Shown in pieces: positions 18,261 through 27,882 of a stretch of DNA of 64,000 bases. The notes below the pieces were generated by a model that saw only the letters and a program-made list of their open reading frames with translations, did not search any database and had not been told where the DNA came from. Positions within the stretch are counted from its first letter, which is position 1; each line of letters begins with the position of its first letter. This DNA comes from Corynebacterium xerosis NBRC 16721 = ATCC 373. Lineage in GTDB: Bacteria > Actinomycetota > Actinomycetes > Mycobacteriales > Mycobacteriaceae. Where the stretch lies: NCBI RefSeq assembly GCF_001552415.1, contig NZ_BCRD01000001.1:434001-498000 (forward strand). Reading direction: 5' to 3'. The translations under genes and the position numbers were made by a program.

Positions 18261-19889
18261 CTACATCAGTGCGACCACGAGCAGCTGGGCGATGATGATC
18301 TTCACGATCATCGCCATCGGATACACCGTGGAGTAGCCCATCGCGGGCAGCTCGTTCTTCGCGTGGTCGTTGACGTACTGCAGCACCGCCGGGTGGGTCT
18401 GCAGGCCGGCGAGGATGCCGGCGGTCTGGCCGAAGGGGATCTTCAGGAACTTGTGGCCGATGACCAGCGTCAGAATCGCGGAGCTCAGCGCGATGATCGC
18501 CGCCATGCCCAGCACCGTCAGCGACGACGGGTCGGACAGGGCCTCCTTGAAGCTCGCGCCGGCGGTGGTGCCGATGCCGGCGAGGAACAGCGCCAGACCG
18601 ACCTGGCGGAACGCCAGGTTCGCCGAGTAGGGGATGGGCCACACCAGCGGGCCCGTGCGGCCCAGGGCGCTGAGCACCAGGGCGACGACCAGCGGACCAC
18701 CGGCGGAGCCGAGCGAAATGGACACGCCACCTGGGATCGGCACCGGGATCATGCCCAGCAGCACGCCGAGCAGCAGACCCAGGACCAGCGGAAACAGGTT
18801 GACGTCCGACAGGCGCTTGTAGGAGTCGCCGAAGAACTTCGTCGCGTAATTGATGCGGTCCGGCGTGGCCACGACACGTACGCGGTCGCCGAGCTCCAGC
18901 TTCATGTCCGGCGACGCCACCATGTCCAGGTCACCGCGGCGCACGCGGGTGATGACCATGCCGTTCATCTTCGGGTGCAACTGCGACAGCGGGATGCCGC
19001 AGACCGTGTCCGACGACACGAAGATGCGGCGGAACTCCAGCCGGCCGTCGTGCGTCGGATCACCCGGCAGCAGCGTGCCGATCTGCTTCGCGGCCTCCGG
19101 GATCTCGTCCTCGGTGCCCACGACCGACACGACGTCGCCGACCTCGATGGTGTCGCCCTCCGCCGGCACGTACAGGCGGCCCTTGTGCTCGATGCGCGAG
19201 ATGCTCACGTCGACGCCCAGCTTGCCCGGAAGGTCCGTCACGGACGGCAGGCCGGCGCGCTCGACCTCGATGCGTCGGGTGTGCAGCGGCAGCGCCGCCA
19301 CGCCCGCGTCCAGGGCCTCCTTGTCATGGTTGACCCGGAACACCTTGGACATGATCGCCACCGAGGCGATGACGCCGATGACGCCGATCGGATACGCCAG
19401 CGAATAGCCGATGACCGGCATCTCCAGCTTGCTCTCCAGGTCGGGGTCGTCCGCGATGACGTGCGGCAGCGAATCGACCACCGCGGCCAGCGCCGGGGTG
19501 TTGGTCAGGGCGCCGGTGAACGTGCCGATGCCCTCCGCCTCGCCGATGGGGAACAGCTTGATGATCAGCAGCGCCTCGAGGCCCACGAACGCCAGGATGC
19601 CCAGGCCGAAGAGGTTGTGCCGCACGCCGCGCGACTTCAGCGACGCGAAGAACTCCGGCCCCGACTCCAAGCCGATCGTGTACACGAACAGCGACAGGCC
19701 GAGGATGTAGATCAACGGCGGGATGTGGATCCCCGGCTCGAACGTGGCCAGGCCCAGGCCCACGAACAACACGGCGGCGACGCCGAGCTTGAAACCGAAG
19801 ATCTTGATCTGGCCGATGGCCAAACCGAGGACCATGATGACGAGCAACGCCAACAGCTGATTTTCGACGAGTATCTGCACGAGCCCCAT
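18261..19889 (-). CDS. AspT/YidE/YbjL-type transporter with two RCK_C (TrkA_C) domains
   Basis: A 542-residue membrane transporter of the aspartate:alanine exchanger family. Hydrophobic segments form two blocks, residues about 5-185 and 375-540, each with the duplicated AspT/YidE unit (GLFVYTIGLESG-type motif seen as LSLFVYTIGLESGPEF, and FLAGIGTTAGASF in the second block). Between them lie two TrkA_C domains (about 205-285 and 290-370), which bind small ligands in related proteins. ATG 19889 is chosen because the hydrophobic MGLVQILVENQLLALLVI start is typical; the open frame upstream is low-complexity. The substrate is unknown, perhaps an amino or dicarboxylic acid. Confidence 0.82.
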   Translation of the reverse strand: MGLVQILVENQLLALLVIMVLGLAIGQIKIFGFKLGVAAVLFVGLGLATFEPGIHIPPLIYILGLSLFVYTIGLESGPEFFASLKSRGVRHNLFGLGILAFVGLEALLIIKLFPIGEAEGIGTFTGALTNTPALAAVVDSLPHVIADDPDLESKLEMPVIGYSLAYPIGVIGVIASVAIMSKVFRVNHDKEALDAGVAALPLHTRRIEVERAGLPSVTDLPGKLGVDVSISRIEHKGRLYVPAEGDTIEVGDVVSVVGTEDEIPEAAKQIGTLLPGDPTHDGRLEFRRIFVSSDTVCGIPLSQLHPKMNGMVITRVRRGDLDMVASPDMKLELGDRVRVVATPDRINYATKFFGDSYKRLSDVNLFPLVLGLLLGVLLGMIPVPIPGGVSISLGSAGGPLVVALVLSALGRTGPLVWPIPYSANLAFRQVGLALFLAGIGTTAGASFKEALSDPSSLTVLGMAAIIALSSAILTLVIGHKFLKIPFGQTAGILAGLQTHPAVLQYVNDHAKNELPAMGYSTVYPMAMIVKIIIAQLLVVALM

Positions 19890-19995
19890 CGTGGCACACT
19901 TCCCGGATCCGCTCCCGGCGAGGAGACGGCCGCTCGAAGATGCCGCCGAGGCGTCGTTAAGCAGGAAAAACACGGAAATGCCCGAAACGGCAAAA

Positions 19996-20025
19996 CCGCC
20001 GCCACCCCGAACGGGGTGACGGCGG
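19996..20025 (-). terminator. Terminator after the DUF4191 gene
   Basis: Arms 19996-20009 and 20012-20025 pair over 14 bp with one mismatch; GGTTTTGCCG follows on the minus strand. It separates the DUF4191 gene from the AspT-type gene. Confidence 0.75.
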
Positions 20026-20052
20026 AGACCGAACCGGAAAGCCGGGGAAAAG

Positions 20053-20835
20053 CTAGTCCCGCTTCTCCTGGCGCTGCTGCATGCGGCGCGCGCGGCGGTT
20101 CATAGACTGCTGGCGGGCGCCCTTGGGCAGCGGGCCCTTCGGCAGCGCGGCGCGGGCATCGCGGATCTTCTCCATCGACTCCACGCGGGACGCCAGCTTG
20201 TTGGCCTGGTCCTTGTTGTAGTTGCGGGGGAAGCGCAGCATCTCGCGCTGCAGCTTCTTCACAGGCACCTGGCCCTCGCCCGAACCCGCCATGATCTCGT
20301 AGATCGGGGTGTCGCCGAGGAAACGCGCCAGCGTCTTCTTCTCGCGGGCCATCATCGACTTGACGCGGTTCGGGTCACCCTCGCCGACCAGGACGACGCC
20401 CGGGTTGCCGATGACGCGGTGCACCGCATCCAGCTGCTGGTTCGCCTGTGCCGCCGTCTTGACGTGCCACGTCACGCCGACGCCCGAGCGCATGTTCTCC
20501 AGCGCCCAGCCGGCCGCGCCCATCTGGCCCTCGGCCTCGGAGTAGAACGACGCCTCCAACCGCTTGGTGAAGATCCACATCGCCACCGCGAAACCGATCG
20601 ACAGGCCCAGCAGCGGCAGGAACCACACCCACATGCCACCGAGCAGCAGACCGATCAGCAACAGCACCAGCACCGGGCCCAGCAGGCCCAGCAGCATGTA
20701 CGGGATCAGCTTCTTGTCGCGGGACTTCTGCAGCTTGAAGGCCTGCCACAACTGGCCGCGGGTCTCCTTGCGCTTCGCGCGCTTGGCCGACCGCTGGGCC
20801 TTCTTCGCCGCCTTCAGCTCATCCTTGTTCGCCAT
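20053..20835 (-). CDS. DUF4191 membrane protein
   Basis: A 260-residue protein with a lysine-rich N-terminal tail, two adjacent membrane helices (about 45-95) and a C-terminal soluble domain ending in a basic tail (NRRARRMQQRQEKRD). It matches the DUF4191 family, whose mycobacterial member (Rv2219) also lies between glnA and lipA. The ATG at 20835 starts MANKDELKAAKK. Function unknown; the constant link to lipA suggests, but does not show, a role near lipoate or lipid metabolism. Confidence 0.82.
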   Translation of the reverse strand: MANKDELKAAKKAQRSAKRAKRKETRGQLWQAFKLQKSRDKKLIPYMLLGLLGPVLVLLLIGLLLGGMWVWFLPLLGLSIGFAVAMWIFTKRLEASFYSEAEGQMGAAGWALENMRSGVGVTWHVKTAAQANQQLDAVHRVIGNPGVVLVGEGDPNRVKSMMAREKKTLARFLGDTPIYEIMAGSGEGQVPVKKLQREMLRFPRNYNKDQANKLASRVESMEKIRDARAALPKGPLPKGARQQSMNRRARRMQQRQEKRD

Positions 20836-20934
20836 GGCCACAACTCTAGGGCATGCGCGTTTCGGGGGATGAAACAGGCCCGGGCGTTGGCGGGCGCCCC
20901 TTTTGCTTGACGACGACCACCGTCCCACGCCGAA

Positions 20935-20970
20935 GGCCCGGCCGCCACGGAATGACGTGGCGGCCGGGCC
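20935..20970 (-). terminator. Terminator after lipA, framed by two GCTTKRCGACG motifs
   Basis: A perfect 15 bp stem (20935-20949 with 20956-20970) around GAATGA. It is enclosed by TTTTGCTTGACGACG (20901-20915) and the opposed copy at 20970-20984, so the motifs form an outer imperfect stem. It sits between the lipA stop and the DUF4191 start. Confidence 0.75.
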
Positions 20971-21028
20971 GTCGCAAAGCAAAAACGCGAAAGAAGGGGA
21001 GGGGCCGGGTTAGCGGGGAGGGACCGGG

Positions 21029-22069
21029 CTAGCGGGCCGGGGCGACCTCGGAATCCTTCGACGCGCCGTAACGCTCCAACAGGGACGACGCCTCCTGGTT
21101 GGTGGAGACGTCCTCGCCCAGCGCCGACAGGTGCTCCGGCAGCTTCTCGCCGCGGGCGGCCAGCGCGCGGGCGAACAGACGGCCGGCGCGGTACGACGAA
21201 CGCACCAGCGGGCCCGCCATGACGCCGGCGAAGCCCATCTCGTAGGCGGCCTCCGACAGCTCGACGAACTCCTCCGGCTTCACCCAGCGGTCGATCGGGT
21301 GGTGCATCGCCGACGGGCGCAGGTACTGCGTGATGGTGAGGATGTCGCAGCCGGCGTCGTGCAGATCCTGCATGGCGCCGAGGATCTCGTCGCGCTCCTC
21401 GCCCATGCCCAAGATCAGGTTCGACTTCGTGACCAGGCCGGCGGCGCGGGCGCGGGAGATCATCTCCAGGCTGCGGTCGTAGCGGAACGCCGGGCGGATC
21501 TTCTTGAAGATGCGCGGCACCGTCTCGATGTTGTGCGCGAACACGTCCGGACGGGCCTCGAACACGGCCTCCGCCGCCTCGCCGTCGCCGCGGAAATCAT
21601 CGACCAGCAGCTCCACGCCCGTGCCCGGGTTGAGCTCGCGGATCTGGCGGCACGTCTCCGCGTACAGCCACGACGCGCCATCGGCCAGATCATCGCGCGC
21701 GACGCCCGTCACCGTGGCGTAGCGCAGGCCCATCTCGCGGACCGACTCGGCCACGCGGCGCGGCTCGTCGCGGTCCAGCGGCTCCGGCTTGCCCGTGGCG
21801 ATGTTGCAGAAATCGCAGCGGCGCGTGCACTGGTCGCCGCCGATGAGGAACGTGGCCTCCCGGTCCTCCCAGCACTCGTACAAGTTCGGGCAGTTGGCCT
21901 CCTGGCACACGGTGTGCAGCGACGCGCCGGACACGCGCTTCTTCATCGCCTTGTACTCGGGGCCCGTCTTCGCGGTGGTGCGGATCCAGGACGGCTTGTG
22001 CTCGATGGGCGTCTCGGCGTTTTTCGCCTCGATGCGCAACATGCGGCGACCTTCAGGTGCGGTAGACAT
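21029..22069 (-). CDS. lipA: Lipoyl synthase
   Basis: A radical-SAM enzyme that inserts two sulfurs into protein-bound octanoyl groups to form lipoyl. It is 346 residues from ATG 22069. The auxiliary cluster motif is [12 protein letters not shown], the radical-SAM cluster motif is CTRRCDFCN, and the C-terminal serine loop is visible as RSSYRAG. An in-frame GTG nine bases upstream is the alternative start. It lies 10 bp downstream of lipB on the same strand, so the two are translationally close, and the lipoylated E2 is encoded next. The cluster therefore makes and uses the cofactor. Confidence 0.95.
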   Translation of the reverse strand: MSTAPEGRRMLRIEAKNAETPIEHKPSWIRTTAKTGPEYKAMKKRVSGASLHTVCQEANCPNLYECWEDREATFLIGGDQCTRRCDFCNIATGKPEPLDRDEPRRVAESVREMGLRYATVTGVARDDLADGASWLYAETCRQIRELNPGTGVELLVDDFRGDGEAAEAVFEARPDVFAHNIETVPRIFKKIRPAFRYDRSLEMISRARAAGLVTKSNLILGMGEERDEILGAMQDLHDAGCDILTITQYLRPSAMHHPIDRWVKPEEFVELSEAAYEMGFAGVMAGPLVRSSYRAGRLFARALAARGEKLPEHLSALGEDVSTNQEASSLLERYGASKDSEVAPAR

Positions 22070-22079
22070 GGCCCCCACC

Positions 22080-22898
22080 CTACAGATCGTGCTTTTCGAC
22101 GCGGAGCGTGCCGTCGAGAGCGGCGGCGATAGCCGAAGTCAAAGGTTCCCGCAGGTCCGCCACGGTGACATCGCGGCCGAGCTCCTCGCTGAGAGTGGTC
22201 ACGCCGGCGTCCGCGATGCCGCACGGGACGATGTGCCCGTAGTGGTCGAGGGTGTTGTCGCAATTGAGCGAAACGCCGTGCATGGTCACCCCGTGCGTGA
22301 CGCGGATGCCGATCGCCGCGACCTTGCGCGACGGCTTCAGCTGCCCGCCGACGACGCCCGCCGGCAGCCACACGCCCGAACGTCCCTCGACGCGGCCGGC
22401 GTCGGCCAGGCCGAGGTCGCGGACGACGTGGATGACGGCCTCTTCGATGCGTCGCACGTAATCGACGACGTCCAGCGGTTCGGCGAGCTTGATGATCGGG
22501 TAGCACACCAGCTGCCCCGGCCCGTGCCACGTGATGCGGCCGCCGCGGTCGACGTCGACGACGGGCAGGCCATTGTCCGGACGGTCCTCCGGCTGCGTGC
22601 GCTTGCCGGCCGTGTACGTGCTCGGGTGTTCCAGGGCCCACAGCTGATCGCCGATTTCGCCGGCGGCGCGGGCGGCCGCGGCCTCGGCCTGCTTGTGCCA
22701 CGTGTCCACGTAGTCGACCACGCCGAGGTCGGCGATCTCCAGCGGTTCGGCGGACGCGCGGATCGAGCCGGTCGGGGACGTCGCCGGGGTGGTGGTATCT
22801 GCGCCGGTGTCTGCTGCGGTGTCTGCTGCAGTGGCGTCTGCGGCGGCGTCCGCGGCGGTGGCGTGCTCGGATTCCTTCGTGCTGACCGTGTTCGTCAT
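22080..22898 (-). CDS. lipB: Octanoyltransferase LipB with low-complexity N-terminal extension
   Basis: Transfers octanoyl from acyl carrier protein to lipoyl domains. It is 272 residues from ATG 22898. The catalytic core shows [17 protein letters not shown], the lysine in [17 protein letters not shown] and the catalytic cysteine in VPCGIADAG. The first 50 residues are an Ala/Asp/Thr-rich run (repeats of the type [15 protein letters not shown]) not found in typical LipB of about 210-250 residues. The start could therefore lie inside, but no internal ATG with a ribosome-binding site stands out before the conserved core. It is followed by lipA. Confidence 0.93.
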   Translation of the reverse strand: MTNTVSTKESEHATAADAAADATAADTAADTGADTTTPATSPTGSIRASAEPLEIADLGVVDYVDTWHKQAEAAAARAAGEIGDQLWALEHPSTYTAGKRTQPEDRPDNGLPVVDVDRGGRITWHGPGQLVCYPIIKLAEPLDVVDYVRRIEEAVIHVVRDLGLADAGRVEGRSGVWLPAGVVGGQLKPSRKVAAIGIRVTHGVTMHGVSLNCDNTLDHYGHIVPCGIADAGVTTLSEELGRDVTVADLREPLTSAIAAALDGTLRVEKHDL

Positions 22899-23120
22899 GC
22901 GAAGCAGTCTAGCCCCGTCATGCTTTATGACGGCCCGCGCCCACCTCGCCCGCCACGTCCCTCCTTGCGGCCCGCCCCCGGCCCGCATCGCGACTGCGGA
23001 CCTCCCGTCGCCCGCATACCCGCCCTCATTGCCGCGGCGCACCTTTCCGCCGCCCACCTCGACCGCCCGCACCGCGACCGCGCACCTCCCCGTCGCTCAC
23101 CTCGTCCGCCCGCGTCCCGC

Positions 23121-23186
23121 AGAAAGACGCCGGGCGACCAGAAAGATGCGGTACACCACTTCTTTCTGGTCGCCCGGCATCTTTCT
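23121..23186. repeat. Long inverted repeat, 26 bp arms
   Basis: Arms 23121-23146 and 23161-23186 pair with a single mismatch (C/T at the eighth position) around a 14-base loop. Each arm begins and ends with AGAAAGA. There is no T-run, so this is not a standard terminator. Confidence 0.85.
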
Positions 23187-23218
23187 GTGGCGTCGAAGCT
23201 TGGGACAGGCCCACAGGA

Positions 23219-23276
23219 ACACGTCGAATGGACAGGTACACGCGGCATTCCGCATGTACCTGTCCATTCGACGTGT
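23219..23276. repeat. Dispersed hairpin element, copy A (27 bp arms)
   Basis: Arms 23219-23245 and 23250-23276 pair with one mismatch around the loop CATT. The core GGACAGGTAC is shared with copy B at 29027-29088. Confidence 0.88.
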
Positions 23277-23340
23277 ACCTGGGCCGGGGCGTGGGCAGAA
23301 TCCGGATGGCAGGCCCCCGAGTTCGGACTAAATTCGGATG

Positions 23341-23570
23341 GTGGGCCTCGGAAATGCCGAAACCGGCCGCCGCACCCTTTCGGATGGTGGGCCCCGGAAA
23401 TGCCGAAGCCGGCCGCCGCACCCTTTCGGATGGTGGGCCTCGGAAATGCCGAAACCGGCCGCCGCACCCTTTCGGATGGTGGGCCTCGGAAATGCCGAAG
23501 CCGGCCGCCGCACCCTTTCGGATGGTGGGCCCCGGAAATGCCGAAACCGGCCGCCGCACCCTTTCGGATG
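23341..23570. repeat. Minisatellite, five tandem 46 bp units
   Basis: Units begin at 23341, 23387, 23433, 23479 and 23525, each starting GTGGGCC and ending TTTCGGATG. They differ at two places: CCTCGG or CCCCGG, and GAAACC or GAAGCC. Read on the minus strand, each unit contains GCCGG(T/C)TTCGGC, a small stable hairpin. The array starts 63 bp after the stop codon of the E2 gene. There are no variable spacers, so it is not CRISPR. Confidence 0.95.
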
Positions 23571-23633
23571 CAGCGGCCGGCTGCGGAAATCGAGCTCAAG
23601 TCGGGCTCCCGGTCGCCCGGGAACCCGATCGGA

Positions 23634-25796
23634 CTAGAGCTCCAGGTCGCTCTCGAAGTTCGCGACCTGCAGGCGGTCGACGACGGTGGTCATGAAGCGA
23701 CCCGCGTCGGCACCGTCGATCAGGCGGTGATCGTAGGTCATGGGCAGGTAGGCCATGGCGCGGATGCCGATGGCGTCGCTGCCGTTCTCCGTCACCACGA
23801 CGGCGCGCTTCTTGATGATGCCCGTGCCGACCATCGCACCCTGCGGCGGGACGAGGATCGGGGTGTCGGACAGCGCACCCTCGGAACCGATGTTGGTGAT
23901 GGTGAACGTGCCGCCGGACAGGTCGTTCGGCTTGAGCTTGTTGTTGCGCGCGCGGTCGGCGATGTCGACGATCGCGGCGGCCAGCTCCGGCAGGGACATG
24001 TCCTGCGCGTCATGGATGACCGGGGAGAGCAGGCCACGGTCGGTGTCCACGGCGATGCCGAGGTTCACCTTCTCGTGGTAGGTGATCTCCTTCTTGGAGT
24101 CGTCCCACGAAGCGTTGACGTTCGGGTGCGACACCAGGGCCTCGACCATCGCCTTGGCGAAGAACGGCAGGAACGTGAGCTTCACGCCGTGCTTCTCCTC
24201 GAAGGCGGCCTTCTTCTCGGCGCGCAGGTCCCACACCTCGGTCATGTCGACCTCGTGGAGCTGGGTCAGCTGCGCGGAGGTCTGCAGCGACTCGAGGGTC
24301 TTTGCCGCGGTGATCTCGCGGATGCGGTTGACGCGCTGGGTGGTGCCGCGCAGGTCGGCCAGCTCGGGGCGGACGCCCTTCGTGGACCAGTTGGAGGAAG
24401 CCGGCTCGTCGCCCTTGGTCGCCTCGGTGCCGCCCTCGGCGGCCTTGAGCACGTCCTGCTTGCGGATGCGGCCGCCGATGCCCGAACCCTCGACCTTGGA
24501 CAGGTCGACGCCGTGCTTGTCGGCGAGCTTGCGCACCAGGGGAGTGACGTAGGGGACCTCGGCGTTGGAGGAGGACTTCGCGTCGTCCTTCTTGGCGTCG
24601 TCCTTCTTCGGCTCGGACTTCTCCGACTTCGCCTCCTGCTTCTTCTCCTCCTTCTTCGGCTCGGCCTTCTTGGGCTGGTCCTTCTTCTTCGGCTCCTCCT
24701 TCTCCTCGGTGGCGGCCTCTGCGGCCTCCACCTCGGCGTCGTCGCCATCATCGGCGGCGTCGGCGTCACCGACGCGCGCGATGACCGCGCCCACGTCGAC
24801 GGTGTCGTCGACGTCGAAGAGAACCTCGATCAGGGTGCCGGCGACCGGCGACGGGATCTCGGTGTCGACCTTGTCGGTGGAGACCTCGAGCAGCGGCTCG
24901 TCGACCTCGACGGTGTCGCCGACCTCCTTCAGCCAGGACGTGATGGTGCCCTCGGTGACGGACTCGCCGAGTTCCGGCATCTCCACGTCGGAGGCCTTGC
25001 CGGAGCCGCCGGACTTCTTCGGCTTCTCGGACTTCTTCTCCTCGTCGGCCGACTCGTCCTTGGCTTCCTCGACGGTGTCGTTGTCGTCCTTGGACTCCGA
25101 CTCCTCGATGGCTTCCTCGGAGGGCACGTCCGCATCCTCGTCGTCCGAATCAGCGGAGTCGTCGGACGCGGCGGCGTCGGCGTCGCCGATGCGCGCGATG
25201 ACCGCGCCCACGTCGACGGTGTCGTCGACCTCGGCCAGGACCTCGACCAGGGTGCCGGCGACCGGCGACGGGATCTCGGTGTCGACCTTGTCGGTGGAGA
25301 CCTCGAGCAGTGGCTCGTCGACCTCGACGGTGTCGCCGACCTCCTTCAGCCAGGTGGTGATGGTCCCCTCGGTGACCGATTCGCCCAGCTCGGGCATCTC
25401 GACGTCGGTGGCCTTGCCGGAGCCGCCGGACTTCTTCGGCTTCTCGGACTTGTCCTCCGACTTCTCGTCGTCGGCGGCCTCGTCCTCGGCGGCCTCCTCG
25501 GCCTCGTCTTCCTCCGCCTCGTCGGCGGAATCGTCGGAGCCGGAGTCGCCGGACTCGTCCTCATCGCCGATCTTGGCGATGACCTCGCCCACGTCGACGG
25601 TGTCGTCTTCCTCGGCCAGGATCTCGAGCAGCACGCCGGCGACCGGCGACGGAATCTCCGTGTCCACCTTGTCGGTGGAAACCTCCAGCAAGGGCTCGTC
25701 GACCTCGACGGTGTCGCCGACCTTCTTCAGCCAGGTGGTAATCGTGCCCTCGGTGACGGATTCGCCCAGTTCGGGCATCTCAACAGAGGTCGCCAT
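23634..25796 (-). CDS. sucB: Dihydrolipoamide acyltransferase (E2) with three lipoyl domains
   Basis: The E2 core of pyruvate and/or 2-oxoglutarate dehydrogenase, 720 residues from ATG 25796. Three nearly identical lipoyl domains (about 1-78, 131-207, 272-348) each carry the lipoylated lysine in EVSTDKVDTEIPSP and are joined by acidic/lysine-rich linkers. They are followed by a peripheral-subunit-binding domain (about 425-460, VTPLVRKLADKHGVDLSKVEGSG) and the catalytic domain ending with MTYDHRLIDGADAGRF, which contains the active-site His and Asp. In C. glutamicum this is the only free-standing E2 and serves a combined complex. lipB and lipA, which modify it, follow on the same strand. Confidence 0.93.
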   Translation of the reverse strand: MATSVEMPELGESVTEGTITTWLKKVGDTVEVDEPLLEVSTDKVDTEIPSPVAGVLLEILAEEDDTVDVGEVIAKIGDEDESGDSGSDDSADEAEEDEAEEAAEDEAADDEKSEDKSEKPKKSGGSGKATDVEMPELGESVTEGTITTWLKEVGDTVEVDEPLLEVSTDKVDTEIPSPVAGTLVEVLAEVDDTVDVGAVIARIGDADAAASDDSADSDDEDADVPSEEAIEESESKDDNDTVEEAKDESADEEKKSEKPKKSGGSGKASDVEMPELGESVTEGTITSWLKEVGDTVEVDEPLLEVSTDKVDTEIPSPVAGTLIEVLFDVDDTVDVGAVIARVGDADAADDGDDAEVEAAEAATEEKEEPKKKDQPKKAEPKKEEKKQEAKSEKSEPKKDDAKKDDAKSSSNAEVPYVTPLVRKLADKHGVDLSKVEGSGIGGRIRKQDVLKAAEGGTEATKGDEPASSNWSTKGVRPELADLRGTTQRVNRIREITAAKTLESLQTSAQLTQLHEVDMTEVWDLRAEKKAAFEEKHGVKLTFLPFFAKAMVEALVSHPNVNASWDDSKKEITYHEKVNLGIAVDTDRGLLSPVIHDAQDMSLPELAAAIVDIADRARNNKLKPNDLSGGTFTITNIGSEGALSDTPILVPPQGAMVGTGIIKKRAVVVTENGSDAIGIRAMAYLPMTYDHRLIDGADAGRFMTTVVDRLQVANFESDLEL

Positions 25797-25995
25797 GTGT
25801 GCTCTCCTCGACAATCGCTCAATAGTTGGTGATCACGAACTAGGGTACCGTTTCGCAAACTCTCCCGCTTACGCGGCATGCCCGACGTGCCGGGTTGCGG
25901 CGCGTCGGGCATGTGCGGGGGTGCGGTTCGGGCTCGCGCGGGGCCGTCGTCCGGGTGGGGCGGGGACTGCGGCGTTAACCGGGGGCGGGGCGCGA

Positions 25996-26118
25996 TTGCT
26001 TTGCGACGCCCGTCGCCACCCGCGCCGGCCGGGCAGTTGCTTTGCGACGCCCGTCGCCACCCGGGCCGGCCGGGCAGTTGCTTTGCGACGCCCGTCGCCA
26101 CCCGGGCCGGCCGGGCGG
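25996..26118. repeat. Tandem array, three 41 bp units, 3' of pepA
   Basis: Units start at 25996, 26037 and 26078, each with TTGCTTTGCGACG. The array ends one base before the pepA stop codon complement. On the minus strand each unit forms GCGAC-GGGC-GTCGC followed by AAAGCAA, so the recurrent motif is the right arm of a small hairpin. It occupies part of the 323 bp gap between pepA and the E2 start; the rest (25797-25995) should hold the E2 promoter and shows nothing else. Confidence 0.95.
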
Positions 26119-26119
26119 T

Positions 26120-27724
26120 TTACTCGCCCGCGAGATCCTCCAGTGCGGCGAACATGGTGCGCACCGGAACACCGGTGGCGCGCTTCGGGGTGTAGCCCCA
26201 CGGCGCGTTGGTGTTGAACGCCGGGCCGGCGACGTCGATGTGCACCCACTCGACGTCGTCGCCGACGAACTCGCGCAGGTACGCGGCGGCGACGCTCATG
26301 CCGCCCTCGCGGGAGTTGGACACGTTGCGCAGGTCGGCGACGGGGGACTTCAGGCCCTCGGCCAGCTCCTCGGGGATCGGCATCGACCAGCCGCCCTCGC
26401 CGACCTCGCGGGACAGCTCGGAGACGCGGTCGCGGAACTCGTCGGTGCCCAGCACGCCCGGGGTGCGGCCGCCGAGGGCGATGAGCTGCGCGCCGGTGAG
26501 CGTCGCCGTGTCGATGAGGTGGGTCGGCTCGTCCTCGCAGGCGCGCACCAGAGCGTCGGCGAGGATCAGGCGGCCCTCGGCGTCGGTGTTGAGGATTTCG
26601 ACCGTCGTGCCGCCGTACTGCGTGATCACGTCGCCGGGGCGGTAGGCGCGGCCGCCGGGCATGTTCTCCGCCATCGGGATGGTCGCGGTGACCGGCACGG
26701 GCAGGCCCAGTCGTGCGGCGAGGACCACGGTGGCGATGACCGCCGCGGCGCCGCCCATGTCGGAGATCATGTTCTCCATGTTCGCGCCCGGCTTCAGCGA
26801 GATGCCGCCGGTGTCGAAGGTGACGCCCTTGCCCACCAGCGCGACCTTCGGGGCGGCTCCGCCGTCCGCCGCTGCGGTGTTCCCGGCCTTCCCGTCACCC
26901 GACCTGCCGGCCCAGGTCATGCGGACCAGGCGCGGGCCGCGCGCGGATCCGCCGCCGACCGCCGTGAGGCCGCCGAAGCCGCCGGCCGCCAGCGCCTCGT
27001 CGTCGAGCACCTCCACCTCGACGCCGGCGGATTCGCCGAGCTTCGCCGCGGCGTCCGCGAACACCTCCGGGTACAGGTGCGACGACGCGGTGTTGACGAA
27101 GTCACGGGCCGTCGCCACGGCGTCGATGACCGCCGCCGCGCGGGCGGCCTCCTCCTCGGTGGCACCGAGGACGGTGAGGGTGCGCGTGCCGTTGGCCTCG
27201 TCGTCTTCCTTCGCATGGTCGCCGTCCGAATCGGCGCCCTTCTTCTTCAGGCCGTCGTAGGAGTAGCCGCCCATGCCGAAGCCCTCGGCCGCCGCGGCGG
27301 CGTCGAGCTCGCCGAGCGCGGAGACCACGTGACCGACGGAGCCCAGCGCACGGGCCGCGGCGCCGGACGCCCGGCGGATGGTCTCCGAATCCGGGTCGCC
27401 GTCGCCGAGTCCGACGGCGGCGATCGTCGCCACGCCGGTGCCCTCCGGGGCGGGGATGCGGGTGACCTTCTCCAGCTTCGCCGACGCGCCCACGGCCTCC
27501 AGCAGTGTCAGCACCTCCGCGGCCTTGTCGCCCAGCGCCGACGAGGCGACGAGCTCCAGATCATCGCCGTCGAGCAAGGCCACCAGCAGGCAATCGGCGC
27601 CGAGATCGGCCACCGCGGCATCGCCGCCGGCGACGACGTCGACGCGGGTGCCCGTCGCCGGGAGCAGCTGCCCCAGGACGGTGGAGTTGGGGGTGGCGAA
27701 ACCATTGGTGCGGGAATCGGTCAT
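26120..27724 (-). CDS. pepA: Leucyl aminopeptidase (M17)
   Basis: A 534-residue cytosolic dizinc aminopeptidase of family M17. The C-terminal catalytic domain shows [20 protein letters not shown] (split metal ligands), [12 protein letters not shown], and the family signature [14 protein letters not shown]. The N-terminal domain carries a charged insert near residues 155-175 ([20 protein letters not shown]). ATG 27724 follows GAGGAGC. It is divergent from ilvE, as in M. tuberculosis and C. glutamicum. Confidence 0.92.
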   Translation of the reverse strand: MTDSRTNGFATPNSTVLGQLLPATGTRVDVVAGGDAAVADLGADCLLVALLDGDDLELVASSALGDKAAEVLTLLEAVGASAKLEKVTRIPAPEGTGVATIAAVGLGDGDPDSETIRRASGAAARALGSVGHVVSALGELDAAAAAEGFGMGGYSYDGLKKKGADSDGDHAKEDDEANGTRTLTVLGATEEEAARAAAVIDAVATARDFVNTASSHLYPEVFADAAAKLGESAGVEVEVLDDEALAAGGFGGLTAVGGGSARGPRLVRMTWAGRSGDGKAGNTAAADGGAAPKVALVGKGVTFDTGGISLKPGANMENMISDMGGAAAVIATVVLAARLGLPVPVTATIPMAENMPGGRAYRPGDVITQYGGTTVEILNTDAEGRLILADALVRACEDEPTHLIDTATLTGAQLIALGGRTPGVLGTDEFRDRVSELSREVGEGGWSMPIPEELAEGLKSPVADLRNVSNSREGGMSVAAAYLREFVGDDVEWVHIDVAGPAFNTNAPWGYTPKRATGVPVRTMFAALEDLAGE

Positions 27725-27882
27725 GCGGGCGCTCCTCTTTCGGTTCAAGACGGATCGGGGGACCGGCGCCGTCGCAAAGCAACCCGCCGATCCCGGTGAA
27801 TCGCCACCACCGTACCGCCGCACCACCATCGGCCGCCGGGGGTTCGCCACGCGCGAAACTGGGCGGGTCTACGATGTACGCC

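Larger units (their letters stand above)
22899..23633. other. Repeat-rich gap between lipB and the E2 gene
   Basis: 735 bp with no credible gene. From the lipB side it holds an imperfect direct repeat (near 22980 and 23065, both CCCGCAYCGCGACYGCG-like), a 26 bp-arm hairpin, a 27 bp-arm hairpin and a five-unit 46 bp minisatellite. In M. tuberculosis, from memory, a sugar epimerase-like gene (Rv2216) lies here. Confidence 0.6.

Noticed and set aside
22899-23331. Coding sequence in the gap between lipB and the E2 gene
   Set aside because: Open frames run through the hairpins and repeats and encode only Pro/Arg/Thr-rich low-complexity sequence.
23341-23570. CRISPR array
   Set aside because: Units are contiguous 46 bp repeats with no variable spacers, and there are no cas genes in the window.
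21789-25832. A very long open frame on the plus strand covering lipA, lipB and the E2 gene
   Set aside because: It is antisense to three genes with clear family motifs. Long antisense frames are expected in GC-rich DNA with strong third-position bias, and its translation is Ser/Val/Arg low complexity.
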